Assembly (NCBI GenBank): GCA_038501785.1
Contig: JBAMJR010000151.1
Coordinates: 6,350,001-6,414,000, forward strand
Direction of reading: 5' to 3'
Source of the DNA: Myoxocephalus aenaeus
Lineage: Eukaryota > Chordata > Actinopteri > Perciformes > Cottidae
Length of the DNA: 64,000 bases
The first letter of the stretch is position 1. Each line of letters begins with the position of its first letter. Position numbers and translations under genes: made by a program. This document shows positions 48,712 through 61,406 of the stretch, in pieces. Under the pieces are notes generated by a model that had not been told where the DNA came from, did not search any database, and saw nothing but the letters and a program-made list of their open reading frames with translations.

Positions 48712-51700
48712 ATTTCTATCAGCCTTATGGAAAGCTTTGTTACCATCAGGGATGTGGCTCTAGTTTGGTTTTGGACATGTCTGTCATATATGTATTGTGT
48801 GATCCTTACGGGGAATATAATCCCAAAACACATTGCGTTTATTTTCCTTCGACAATCAGCTGTACGATAGAAACTTGCGTGACAGACGCGTCCTGCAGTA
48901 TATGGTGTTTGTCTTATATTAAGTGCTGGATGTCTGAGAATTTTCTTCCGTCTAATGATTCCAATCCAACGATCCTGTTTGAATTACTAGTCCTAGCGCT
49001 TGCAATTATAGCGTTGTTACTTAAGACTTGCCCTTACAGGAAGTTTCTTAACTGCATTTTTCATTCATCTTTGGTGCTCAGACTCCCGGGCAGTGGAACT
49101 CCGTGTCTGAGGCATTCACAGTCAGGGCCCTCTTTTATATCTGTGCTGAAATATCATTCTCATCTTATGTCCTTTTAATTTGATGTTGTTTCATTTCCCT
49201 AGTATAGTTTGTAAAGTGTAAATGCCATTTAAATATAGCAATTTGTTTTGCATCAAAATATAACTACTAATATTCCCTGATATATTTGTTAAGTATTACA
49301 TTTGATGTACTCTAATGGCAATTAGTGATGTGTTTGAAAGGGATCTTCGTGCGTTGGTGGGTATTTAGTTCAGGTGGTTACTTGGCACTCTATGTTTATC
49401 CCATAATGTTATCTCGGCATGAGATTGTTAATTAGGAGCTTAATTTAGCTGCCGGCATATGTTAACATTGGCTTAGGCTGCCATTGTTAAGCCTCTGCTG
49501 GCTGGTGAGGCTGCTGTGACGGCACAGGAAGGCTTTTTGATGTAACCCTAACAAAACATTAGGATAAGACAGTAACAAGGCTCTAGAGATGTCAGGTTAT
49601 ACTGAGACCCATGCCTCAGGATTACTGTATATGTGCTATGTACCTCACAACTCTAGAGAAATCAAGCCTGCCTCTTTCTTCCCTTCATTTGGATTTGTCG
49701 CTAGCTCACTCTCACTTTTCGTACGCTGACCCAACCACCTACACATACTGTACAGGGATCATTAGAAGGTTTGGCACAAACCCAGTCAGCAAGGTTTACA
49801 GCCACAGGTGTAGGCCAACCCTTACAATACGTGTGTGCATGTGCGTCACAGGCTCTGTGTTTAGAAACGTAGGCAACTAGCCAGCCGCAGTTCTTGGAAA
49901 ACGCAGGGGGAAGGAATTAAATTTACTTTTGTGAGCTCTGCTGGGAATCACTGCAAATATCTATATCGACCGAAATACATTTTTCAAAAAGTTGTGCTTG
50001 TGCTTGAAACAGGGTTGTTGTTGAATTATCATAGATTATTTAATGTATTAATCAAGGTAATTCAAAATGTATCTTCATCAATTTCATGATTTCGCTTATA
50101 GTTAGACTATTCATAAAGTCACAGCAGACCACTGACTCAGTTTTGAGTGTCACAGCAATCCTTGCTGTGGTGTTACCTTATATACAAATTAGCCCAAATA
50201 GGTTTGACCAGGAGAGACAAGGAAGTAAATAATTGTTTCTTATAAACAGATAATATGTGATGATAAAGTCTTGACAGAGTCTTTGGTGCTTGGACTCTTT
50301 GCCCTGAGCAGCAACAAGATAAATCCCAATGAAATTGTTAGAGATGTGAATGGCAGATGTATGAGAAATAAACAACAGGCATAGGCATGGAAAAGTGTAA
50401 TCTTCCTGACTGAACTTACTCTGGAGCTTTGTTTCCACACAGTGAAGTATGCGCCATTTAAATTTGAAAGAAAAAGTTGGATCGGTGCATCCCTAACTCA
50501 GAGAAACCCTGCAAAACGTGTGTCTCTCTGAGTCGATGGACTGATACATTGTAGAAACAGAAACTTATGCTCAAGAAACGTAAACAAAATAGTATTGAAG
50601 ATTTCAATTTTACACTTTTTTTTTTTACACAGACCACGTCATTGAAAAACGTCAGATTTACTGTTTTTGACTGTTACTTGATTATTTATCTGAGGTGTAT
50701 ACATTTGATCCCATACTGTCCATGACGTGTGGTCACACTTGTGCACTGGTCTGTTGGTCAGCAGCTCTTGAGGAGGGCTGAAAGAGGAGACTGGGCTGAA
50801 CACAAAGCCTTCTGTACTGGGGATGTAAGCCGAGCCTGCTCTAATCAACCTGCTTGCCCACCACAAAGGGAACCCTGACTAAGGTTACCCTCTAGCTCCA
50901 GCAACACATGGTGTTGGGGCTACTGGGTAACATAAGACAGTAATATGTGTTGAGGTGTACACACATACATATACACACAAACACTCACACACACAAGGCT
51001 ACACTCACATATATTACCCATACAGTAAATGTAAAAAGACACAGGAAGGCACAGAGGCACAACCACAGGCATAAAGGAACATACACACATTCAAACACCA
51101 CCCACACTGTTATACCCATACACATGCGCATATTCACACAAAGAGAGGTAGACCGATCGTGGGCGCACCAGCAGGAACCAATGAGCATGTCATCTTCTCT
51201 GGGAATGATACATCCTTAGTACACTGGGCTTTCTCAGAATGTGGGCCTTTGTGTCACTTGCCCTGACACACTTTGTGTACAGTGAGAGTAGGAGGAGGGA
51301 GGAACAAAGTCTCTGCGGATTATCCCTGAAGCGAGAATCCCCAGGCAGTGTGACGGTCAGCCAGAGGCTTGTTGAACTTTGTGTCAAGGAGCCAACGTGG
51401 ATGCCACCATCGCCGGACCTTCTGGTTACCGCGAGAACGCAACAGTCTTTGTGAAGTGTCACAAACATCCACAAAGACGGGCCTCACTGAAACATCTCCC
51501 AGTGAGGCAGCGCTATTATTATCTTAGGTACAGCAAAGCCTCTTACAGATCTTTATTTAACCAGATTGTCTGTCTGATGTATGGATACTTGAGGAGTGTG
51601 TGACACTCCAGGCTTTCAGGAACAGTATAGGGGCTTTGCAGCCAAGGCCATTGACAAAAAAAACAAAAAAACAATACCACTACTCCTCTCTGACCTCCTG

Positions 51701-53831
51701 TCCTAAGGTGACTGGTGTTTGGCTCTGACTGGGGGGGTTTCCCACCACCTACCCCTTTCCTTTCACTGTAGGGTTTTAGGTAGCAGGCTAATCTTATCTC
51801 AGGGAGAGGAGAGGGCTGTGTGCCAGGTAACATGGCCGTCCCCTGACTGACCCTTATCTGTGCAACACTGCTACTTACTTCTTTTCACAATGCTTAGGGT
51901 GTGTAAACAATGCAAAAATAGAAAAGAAGATGGAATTTTTTGCACTCACCAAATAATAATTTGAACTTAGTATTAAATGAATGTTATACCACTGACACTG
52001 AAGGACAACTCAGCAGAGATATTGCTAATGTGAGGAGACAGAGAAACAGACAGTCCAGAGACAAGTTACTGCTCTCATTACAATCACTCGGCCAACGCAG
52101 ATGTCTACTTCAAAGTCCAACACTCTCACACACCGTAATGCCTTTAAGATGTGTATTTTCATACATTATACTTGATGACTTAGCTCTTTACCCATTGCTA
52201 CTGGTACTTCACAACAGACATAGCAGCAAAAACTGTGCTTTCTTCGCAGTAGTACACTAAACAGGTTGTTTATCTGTGCCCACAGGCGACAAAATACAAA
52301 AAAATTCACACATTTGACAACTCACCTGATCCAGCAACTGAAACTTTTCGTGTGTTTTTTTTCTTCATAGACTTTCTAAATCGATCATTGGTTGATTGGT
52401 AGCCAGTTGGTTAGTGCAGCCCTCATGAAATTTGCATCAGTTGATGAAGTACTTGTAAGCATTGGTTGGGATCAGGGGCTTCAATAGATTTGAGGCTCTG
52501 TGTGAAGTTTGAATTGCCAGAGCATATTAATTGATTATGCCATAACTTGTGCAGGAAATTATAGATGAAACAAATGGTGACTGTTTAGTTTTATCTTTTA
52601 AATGTGAAAAGTTGATTTTATAATATTCCGTTGTAATAAACAAACTTACCCTCGGAGTAAGCTTTCCTAACAAAACAATCAAATACAAAAATCAAGCCTC
52701 AGAAAAAGGAAAATCTAATGTAAAAATACAGTTCCAGATTTACCAACATAAAATGTCAGAGAAAAATTTGCTGCAACTTTAATGGGCTTGTAATTAGTCT
52801 GTAAGTAGTACTTCATTTACTAAAGCAGCAGCTCAATACTGAGTCAGCGCCTGGTACGGACCTGCCCTGAATTAACCATAATTTTTTTTACGTGATTCTC
52901 CAGAGCTAAAACAAGCTTGTCAAGTTGTGTTTTAGCGAAGCAGCAATGTTGTCCTTTTTTGACAATTTAAAGAAGCAGGGACACTTCATGCTATTTCCTG
53001 AACACAGCTTCTTTCTTTTCCTCACAACTTCCTTTCCTCTCGACACCGTTATCCTTCTCTGGCTCCAGTCAGTCAGTCAGACGTTGTCGTCAGGATCCAT
53101 GGCCGGGTCTTGTGACAGGCAGGGCCAGTGTGAAACTGAGCAGCTATAAATAAAGCTGCTGCTACTGCCTCTGTTGCTGCTGTTGGATAGAGAGGAAAGG
53201 AGGGCAGACATCTTTAATATCTGATTTTACAAAGCTTTCAAACTACTGGGATGTGGTTATCATTTAGAGTCAAAGGAAACAAATATGGGAACTTAAATTA
53301 ACTTCCTACCAAGCTATAGTCTATTTATCTTACTGTGCTTGAGAGTTAAATATTTTAGTTTTTTTATGTAACAAATTGTCCCATATTTTGAGGTAGGTAC
53401 ATTTAAGGAATATGGGGAAGTGCAATGATTTCACAACCTTCTCCTGTGCAGGCTACACTGTGGTTTTAGACTAGCTAATCGTTTATTGAATGCTCAATTT
53501 CTTTTGGCCTATATTTTGTACTTGGTCATTTTGCAATTCTTTTTTTTTAAAGCAGAAGTTGTATTCATCATAGCTTAAAGGCCAAAGACAGGACATGACA
53601 GGAAGCCTGGTGTTACATTGCTTTTAGTATGTTTAAGCTTAGTTTCTATTCAAAATGAGTTGTATATGTATAAATAAAGTTTCTAATGTAAAAATGTCTC
53701 TACAAGTGAAATGAAGGTTCACATGTAAAACATTGGGTTACTCCCAGTGAGAGCAGCAGAGCATATCCAGTGTAGGTTTATCAATAACCTCTAACAGGGT
53801 AGTGCCAATGCGGACAGTGGGCTCTTGTCTA

Positions 53832-53833
<2 letters not shown>

Positions 53834-53912
<79 letters not shown>
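53834..53912. repeat. (TG)n microsatellite
   Basis: About 39 TG units in nfatc3 intron 1. Confidence 0.95.
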
Positions 53913-53913
<1 letters not shown>

Positions 53914-54863
53914 GACCTTTGGTATAAATAGCCTGCCGGCGCTAGCTGTGATGACAGCGGACAGCACGCACCGTTGTGTGAATTTGTTTCCTGAGTAGTG
54001 CTGTTCATTGGTTATCCCTCTTGGAACAATGCCTGTATGACTGCCTGCTACCCAGCAACACTCTGGCCTCTAATTTCCTGAAACTGGGCTCAATCGCAAG
54101 CGCAAACTCAAGGCGCAACCGTATATGGGTCTGCGATCAAATATTTTTATGCAATTTTGGACTCAAGGGTAGTCCTGTTGAGAACGAATAAAAGTATCAG
54201 CAGGTTGACTTATAATTATGACGAATTACATCTTCTCTCCTTATCCCTTATACAACCATGTTTAACAGGCCTGGAGGAGATTTCAGACCACAGTCTTCTG
54301 CTTCAGGAGTGCCAAGGCACAAATATACAGCAACCCAAACAGTAATATACAAATATACTTAAATAGGCTTTCATTATCTTGGCTGCCTTTGAGTTGTCTT
54401 TTTGGATCTGGTGTGCTGGATTGAAGAGAAAACAGAAGCTCTAATCTTGGATTAAATTACCTCATTATTACACTGTTTATTCCTGTCTGCCATACTGACT
54501 GATTCAAATTGTGATGTGGATGATTAAAGGGTTGGTTAGATGCAAATGTATCAACCACATGCCTGCTAGTCCTTTTGTGTGATGAACACAACCATAGCTG
54601 TGCCACTGCAAACCTTGGTAGCTATCTCGAGAATGTGGCTTTCGGAGCTGTGACACAACTAAAGTGTAGTCTTTAAACTCTGAACATTTTATTGTAATCC
54701 AAAGTATGTGTTACCAACATAAGCTTATAAACGTCTTGATGAGAGTTGCTCCGGATGGTGCCATTAACACAATTTAGTCAAACGAAGAACATTAAGGAAA
54801 AAGTAACAGTAATAAGAAAATAATCTCCAGTTTCTTAATCTTCCCTTTGTTTTCTTCTCCTAG

Positions 54864-56046
54864 ATCTGGAGCCTGATGACAACACGTCGTTTTACATCCT
54901 AAATGTGGGCCAGCCCCAGTCTATGGTCACCAACCACCAGTCTCTTGGCCTGCCTCGTCATGGCATGCAGTCCCACTCCCAGATCATCAGCACTTCCCAA
55001 CGCCTTCACTCACACAAACCAGGATCTGCACCGCCGAGCTATGAGGCACAGAACTCCAAGTACGGCACATCCTCTCTGCTGCCCTCTGCTCCTGTGGAGG
55101 CACCAAAGGCCTTTGAGTGCCCCAGTATTCAGATCACTTCCATCTCCCCCAGCTGCCAGCAGGAGATGGATGCCAATGAGGAGGATCTGAGGGCCAATGG
55201 TCCTGATGGAGACTACCACGGTGATAGGCCCCTGTCCAGAGACCACCTTTATTTGCCCCTGGACCACTCATACCGGGACTCTTCGCTCAGCCCTAGTCCA
55301 TGCAGCAGCCTCTCCTCGAGGAGCTGGTTCTCTGACGCCTCCTCCTGTGAATCATTCTCACACGTCTATGACGATGTTGACTCAGAGCTAAATGAAGCGG
55401 CTGCCCGCTTCACCCTGGGCTCCCCTCTTACTTCCCCGGGCTGTGTCTCCCCTCAAACCAGTGGTGGGGTTTTGGAGGAGCAGACCCACTGGCAGCACCA
55501 CCACCCCGCCTTTGTGCACCACTCTCACTCCATCAGCCTGTCACCTCGCCAGTCCCCCTGTCACTCGCCACGCACCAGTGTCACTGACGAAAATTGGCTC
55601 AGCCCACGGCCACCTTCCAGGCCTTCCTCACGTCCCACCTCACCCTGCGGCAAGAGGCGTCACTCAAGCGCCGACATCTGCTACCCTGGCTCATTGTCTC
55701 CTCATCACTCACCCACACCCACACCAGGACCTTCACCTAGGGGCAGTGTGACAGAGGACACCTGGATTGGCAGTCCTTCTGTAGGCATGTCACCCTTCCA
55801 GTGTTGCCCATCTGAGGCCGACATCCCATCCAAGACAAGGAAGACCTCACAAGACAGAACGTCTATGAAAACTGGGAAAGGGGAGCTGGGGCTAGATGAG
55901 CAAGGAAATATGTCTCCTAATCTAGACTCTCCTTCAGACGAGGGCTTGCACAGCCTGAAAAAAGATGGGCCCGGGGAACAGTTCCTTTCAGTGCCCTCTC
56001 ACTTCTCATGGAATAAACCCAAACCTGGTCATACACCAATATTCAG
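54864..56046 (+). CDS. nfatc3: NFATC3, coding exon 2 (calcineurin-responsive regulatory domain)
   Basis: Encodes residues 31 to 425 (first two bases of codon 425). It carries the NFAT homology region. The PxIxIT calcineurin-docking motif PSIQIT is at 117-122. The serine-rich region spans about 155-223, from SRDHLYLPL through SSRSWFSDASSCES to GSPLTSPG. SP repeats are at 255-267 (SLSPRQSPCHSPR) and 307-324 (SLSPHHSPTPTPGPSPRG). The nuclear-localisation motif KRRHSS (294-299) sits next to them, as in other NFATs. A second calcineurin-type site LSVP (405-408) lies near the end. Dephosphorylation of the serine blocks exposes the KRR signal and permits nuclear entry. The exon starts after TTCTCCTAG and ends ATTCAG followed by GTACAT. 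Phase 2 at the end fits exon 3. Confidence 0.95.
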
Positions 56047-57002
56047 GTACATTTGCTGTTGTTGAGGAGAATACTAATACCATTTTTTCTAAATCCAGCT
56101 CCATCTCACAGATGCAGTCACCTAATTTAGTTTAAGCAAAATATGCATGCAGATGTTGAGGACTCAAAGGAGAGGAAGTGACTGTAAAATTCCAACGTTT
56201 TTATCAGTTCAAGTCAGCGAGGACTTTCTCAACTGGTTGAAAGAACTTCTGTTGCAATCCATTTGTTCTTTTCTACTTCCTGTTTGTATTTGAGAAAGAC
56301 TTGGCGACAGTGGGGACAGCAGTAGTAGTGTTCGAACAGATTATTGATGTATTACATCCTTAAACTTGAAAGCATTTTTAACTTATAGTCAAAAACAGAA
56401 GGTGGTCCGGTGATAACTGCCTATGTGTCTGTATTTTTGTGAAATATTAATGCAATCACTGCTTGGCAAGACAGCAAATGTCGTCAATCTTAAAAGCAAT
56501 CACTAGGGCAAGGCTAAACAATAGACCTCAGTGGTATATGTTTTTATAGAGTGTTGTGAAGTGTCATAAAGATTGGAAACCCTTTTTGATGTGGCAGAGA
56601 AGTGAAAACATTGCAGGGCAGTAAATTTGTATCAAATAGGACGTAAGGTGAATGAAATGGGGCGCTGCAGATCAATGTTCAGTAACGGGGGAACTTTGAG
56701 CTTTGTATCAGCAGTATAAATCTGACTTAGAAACATTGTATCGTAATACAAGTTTATTAGTGCGGGGAGAGGATCACAGAGGGCACACTACCTTCTTTTT
56801 CAAGCACACACACAAACACACAGGCACAATCTCCACATTAAAGAGTGATGGGTGCTATCAGAAACTCATATTGGAGTTTTTTAGGAGAGGAGTCTGCTGT
56901 CTGTTCTCCAATGTGTGCAGCAGATGAAGACATGGCCTTGTTTGTGTGCACTGGCCCCTAGCACTGTAAATCAGCACAGGGCACATATGGCAAGGGGGCC
57001 AC

Positions 57003-57003
<1 letters not shown>

Positions 57004-57081
<78 letters not shown>
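57004..57081. repeat. (CA)n microsatellite
   Basis: About 39 CA units in nfatc3 intron 2. Confidence 0.95.
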
Positions 57082-57087
<6 letters not shown>

Positions 57088-59288
57088 AAACACGTGCTTA
57101 GACATAACACAAATGCTTGCTCACATAGACCTGATATTCTTGAGACAATAACAGGCCAGGGTAACAGGGTCAGCTTTATGATGAGTCACTATTTGATATT
57201 TGCATCCTTGCCCTTGGCCATGGCTAAAACAGTGACAGAATAACGTTTCCATTACTTGAGAGTTAGGTGGTTGTTGAGTTGCTTGTTGAGTTGTCTGTCT
57301 GCATGTATATGTGTTCGTGGTGTTTTGAACAGATGGCCCAGGTGGAATTGGTAGGATTGGGTTAGTAGGTTTGGGTTAAAAATTGGTGAGGTGTGTCGGC
57401 AATTCTGAGATTATTCTCACTCCTTTCTTCCTGAGCTGTCTGCAATGAGATATTTATGGCACTCTTATGAGTTGGCTACCAAAAGCTGTATTTAAACAAA
57501 AGGCCAGCATTACTCTGTGGCAACTACTGTACGGCTCCAGTCAGAAAGCAGAGCTGAGCCTCGGCTAGAATGTGTTACCAAAATATAGCAAGTAACCAAC
57601 TAACCACTGGTTTCACAAATTTTCTGTTTGGACCTTAAGAGAGGGAGAGACAGAAAGAAAAACATGGAACTGAATGGGAGTTCCTTTGGAACAAGAAATG
57701 CAGTTTTAGTGGTATTGTAATGGTATTATTGGTTAGCAGTTGTAAGTATGCTTACTGGTATACCATAACGCAACCAGTAAAGATGCACCGGTTTCCAGGA
57801 AATAATTGTAATGGGCTTCCGATTTAAAGGTGTAAGAAATGTTATGCATGATATATTTATGGTTCAGTATCTATTGTAATATAATATATTTACAAGTTGT
57901 CCTTTCATGACTTCATATGTGACCGGGCCTCACGATGATGCAACATGTGTAGATGCACGATTCCCTAATGCATAGGATGGAAAGGATGCTAGTGGGACGA
58001 TGCAGACTATAAAGAAAACAAGATGAGTTGTAGGACTGTGATTAAACTGGGAGCCCCTACACCATGCCGTAGACATTTGAGAAAGGTTATGCTCTATGTC
58101 AGGACATAGGCCACCACTGCTGCTCTGCTCTGTCACAAAGCTCATATTTCCTCTGTCCTAATCTACCCCTGTTACCGTAGCAGCCATGAAAACCCACACT
58201 TCCTGGGTGGTTATGTCATGGCTGTTTGGAGGAAAACACAAGGGTTAGGATGCATCTGTTACACTGTGTAAGATCTGAGATAGAGCTACTGTCAGTAGAA
58301 AATCTACTTAAGTAGTGCCTACTTAAAAGGTACTATAACAAGCTATACATTCATCATCACAGTTTGCTCAGAATAAGTTACCATACAGTGGTTTTAAAAC
58401 AGAATATGATGTCAACAATCATGACAACTATTGGTGGTATATGTATAGATATACAATCTCATGTGATTTTCTCATCCTGGCCAGTTAGTCTTTAGGTAAC
58501 AAGTTACAACCTAAGGTGGTTTTAGATGACATGTTCATGTCATTCGTGTGTCCCATCTGTAAAATGTAGCTCAGTTAGATTTTTAACCACAGGGCTGCAT
58601 TTAGTTGATCAAAACCTCTACAAAATGTCAGACACATGCCGTTTCATTCCAAAATGCAGTCTCTCCTTTGGAATCGGTGCCAGTCTGTAAGGCAGTTTAT
58701 GAAATGAAATGGCTCCATTGAAAGCCTGACTCACATGTCTTTAATTCATTCTGATCAGATCGGTCTGCATGTAGCCAGCTCTTGACAGGCATTTGGAAAG
58801 GGAAGAATTAAGGGAGTCAGCCATGCTGGCTAAAACTTTACAATCTTTCCCCTAAGAATTATTTGTACTGTCAAAGATCTATCATGCAGTTTAGTTTCAG
58901 CGCGTTTGCATGCTAGGAGCCTGTATCGTCTTGGGTAGAGTCAAATAAAAGTGTATGCCACCGTGGGACAGGGTGCACAAAGAGCCTACAGTGGCCGACG
59001 CTCTGGTAGAGATCAGTGTGTTGCATAGGTTGTCTTCTTTCTGGCCCATGACACAGTATATACTTGCAGCTGCAGTCAATTCACTGTCTCAGTCCTGACA
59101 TACACAGCCATTGAAATAGAGACACACATGCATGGACACAGTTTAATTTATGATTGTGTAGACTGCTGTGCTTAAAGAAAACAATGTCACTTTGTAACTG
59201 CTGCCAGACAAAACATCCGGATGAGACAGATCCAGCATACATAGATACATGCAGCTTGTGCTGCCTCTTGTATCATGCATAAGTCATT

Positions 59289-59753
59289 GTGTACACCAGG
59301 GGTATCAAACTCATTTTAGTGAAGGGGCCACATGGTGCCCATTTTGATCTCAAGTGGGCCGGACCAGTAAAATCATAGCATAATAACGCATACATAATGA
59401 CAATATTTCTTTAGGTTTTTGCATGATAAACCCTATTTTAAGGTCTTTCTACAATAAACTAGAAACATCAAGACCAAAAACTCAGACATCAGCCCACTGT
59501 TTACCTGCCTGGGCTCCCCTCTGCAGATTCCCTCGGAGTTGAGTAATATGTCTAGTAATGTCAGATGGCAGAATAATTGCGACTGTGGTTCAATGATTCC
59601 CATTCCCGACTTTCAATCAGAGGATCAGTGGTTTGAGTCCCAGCTCAGCCAGTTTTTTTTTCTATTTTAAGAATTAGCCCGCGGGCCGGACTGGACCCCC
59701 TGGCGGGCCGGATCCGGCCCGTGGGCCGTATGTTTGACACCCCTGGTGTACAC
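59289..59753. mobile_element. hAT-type non-autonomous element with exact 8-bp target duplication
   Basis: The element spans 59297 (CAGGGGTATCAAACTC) to 59745 (inverted end ATGTTTGACACCCCTG), 449 bp. Identical GTGTACAC copies flank it (59289-59296 and 59746-59753). Subterminal GTGGGCCGGACCAG and CGGGCCGGACTGGACC blocks are typical of this abundant vertebrate hAT family. It has no transposase frame. A tRNA-like segment with a T-run lies inside (59586-59662). Confidence 0.9.
59586..59662 (+). other. tRNA-like segment inside the hAT element
   Basis: TGGTTCAATGATT resembles a tRNA D-arm/A box, TTTCAATC sits where an anticodon loop would be, and GGTTTGAGTCC is close to the B-box consensus GGTTCGANTCC, followed by CAGCTCAGCCA and a T-run that could end Pol III transcription. 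The 5' acceptor strand does not pair, so it is not a functional tRNA gene. It may be a SINE-type insertion or part of the family's usual sequence. Confidence 0.4.
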
Positions 59754-60317
59754 AGTCAAGATGCGACAAAGGTTGACATTGTGGCTTTGACTACAATTCA
59801 AGTACCTCTTCAAGTTAAACTGTACTGTAGTATTTCAGTACAGATATTGCAGACTAGAAGTGCATAAAACAAGTGAATCAATAACATAAGCAGAGTAAAC
59901 CATTAATCTAAAGAAACCGTAACAAACATAAACCAAACTATGGATGAACCATCTTATGGAAATTTGTTTTGGTAAGATTTGAAAATATATTCTTGGACCA
60001 GATTACCTCCCATTTTGGGCATTTCGAGATGTGGCACTTTACTCCTAACCTCACAACAATAGATTCAACAACATTTGGGAAAAGGTTACTGCTTGGTTGT
60101 TGTTCATGGTTGATGCTAGTGTTAACAAAATGTTTTGGAGATAAACTTATGCAATGGACTCAGATGGACAGCCCCAGTTTCTCTGTGGAGAAAGCCATTG
60201 AGTGTTTTATTTGTGAGTGCAGCTGTTCAAATATGATTGTGGCCTGCACAGAAAAAAAAGAGGCAGTGAGAAAAAGCCCTTGTGATGCTTTACACATACA
60301 ATATATACTTGTACAGT

Positions 60318-60436
<119 letters not shown>

Positions 60437-61051
60437 TACTCACTGTTTGACACACTCATCCTACCACCCATTCACACTACACTCACAACGAAAAACCCCT
60501 CAGAAGATGATTCAACCATAAAGCTTGAACCTGACCTATAACAAGTGTTGTGTTTAAGAACAGGATTAATGCATGTGGGCATTCCAGTGATTCACTGTCT
60601 GGTGGGGCTAAGACAACTGCCTGTTATACCCCCATTTTACACCTATTATGCTGTCTCAGACCATGAAAGGGAAATACTTATTTTTCAGCTTTTGGATGTT
60701 TTCAGACAGCCTTAAGGTTGTCTTCTCCCATAACATAGAAAGAGGGGTTGTTTTTGGAAAGAGAGGTTGTCTCGCTTGACCCTACTCTGTGATGTCACAT
60801 TAACATACGTACAGAACATTTCAAATATAGTCAATGTGAAGGTGTTAGTACCCAAGCAGATTTTTTTTTCAGGTAAGTGTTACTCTAAAATGTTCTTTCT
60901 TCCTCATTGATGAAAGTCTGTGCGTTCAATCTTAAGTGCCACAGCAGTTTGTACCAGTTACTACAACCACAAACCTTTCAACTTTGTGCTTTCAATTAAT
61001 CTTTTACACAACACTGTATGTGATAATTATTTTGCGCTAATCAACTCTTCC

Positions 61052-61054
<3 letters not shown>

Positions 61055-61123
<69 letters not shown>
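61055..61123 (+). repeat. (GT)n array next to the nfatc3 exon-3 acceptor
   Basis: A pure GT array of 69 nt that ends 15 nt before the exon-3 boundary at 61138/61139, so the transcript carries a long (UG)n tract across the normal polypyrimidine region. UG repeats are bound by TDP-43 and CELF-type proteins. Confidence 0.9.
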
Positions 61124-61124
<1 letters not shown>

Positions 61125-61138
61125 TATTCTCTCATCAG

Positions 61139-61301
61139 GACCTCTTCACTGCCTCCACTAGATTGGCCACTGCCAAGCCAGTTTGGCCAGTACGACCTGA
61201 AGATAGAGGTACAACCCAAAGCCCACCACCGAGCGCACTATGAGACTGAGGGCAGCCGAGGAGCCATCAAAGCAGCATCCGGAGGCCACCCAATCGTCAA
61301 G
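61139..61301 (+). CDS. nfatc3: NFATC3, coding exon 3 (start of Rel-homology DNA-binding domain)
   Basis: Encodes residues 425-479. It includes TSSLPPLDWPLP, then KIEVQPKAHHRAHYETEGSR (around 446-465), which is the NFAT DNA-recognition loop; R456, Y459 and E462 lie in the segment that in NFAT-DNA structures contacts the GGAAA core. It ends GGHPIVK (473-479). The exon is entered in phase 2 after TCATCAG and left in phase 0 at AAG followed by GTAACA. The remaining Rel-homology and IPT/TIG region and the C-terminus lie beyond the right edge. Because it is 163 nt long, skipping would shift the frame. Confidence 0.95.
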
Positions 61302-61354
61302 GTAACAAACTTTTTGGGCACTCACAGCAGCTCCACCAAAAACCTCCAAATGCC

Positions 61355-61406
61355 TAATGGTATTAACATTTTCGAGGTTAATACCTTGAAAATGTTAATA
61401 CCATTA
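61355..61406 (+). repeat. Near-perfect hairpin just downstream of the exon-3 donor
   Basis: A 19-nt arm TAATGGTATTAACATTTTC (61355-61373) pairs exactly with 61388-61406. The 14-nt interior has a further AGGT/ACCT pairing around TAAT. It begins 53 nt after the exon-3 boundary, inside the pre-mRNA. Confidence 0.85.

Larger units (their letters stand above)
39057..54863 (+). other. nfatc3 intron 1 (about 15.8 kb)
   Basis: Begins GTCAGT and ends in a pyrimidine-rich tract and TTCTCCTAG. It holds a (TG)n array near its start (39180-39238), tRNA-SINE copies (40570-40675 and 48447-48640), hAT-like ends (48642-48711, 50478-50494, 52400-52435), a CT-rich patch (about 48010-48075) and a TG array (53834-53912). 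A candidate small exon at 45881-45919 is annotated separately. The 137-codon frame at 48765-49178 has no recognised domain. Confidence 0.85.

Noticed and set aside
48765..49178. 137-codon plus-strand frame in nfatc3 intron 1
   Set aside because: No recognised domain, no promoter or splice context, and a composition typical of chance frames. A hydrophobic stretch near the middle is not enough.
59586..59662. A genuine tRNA gene
   Set aside because: The 5' acceptor strand does not pair with the 3' strand and the boxes are off-consensus, so it is at best tRNA-derived.
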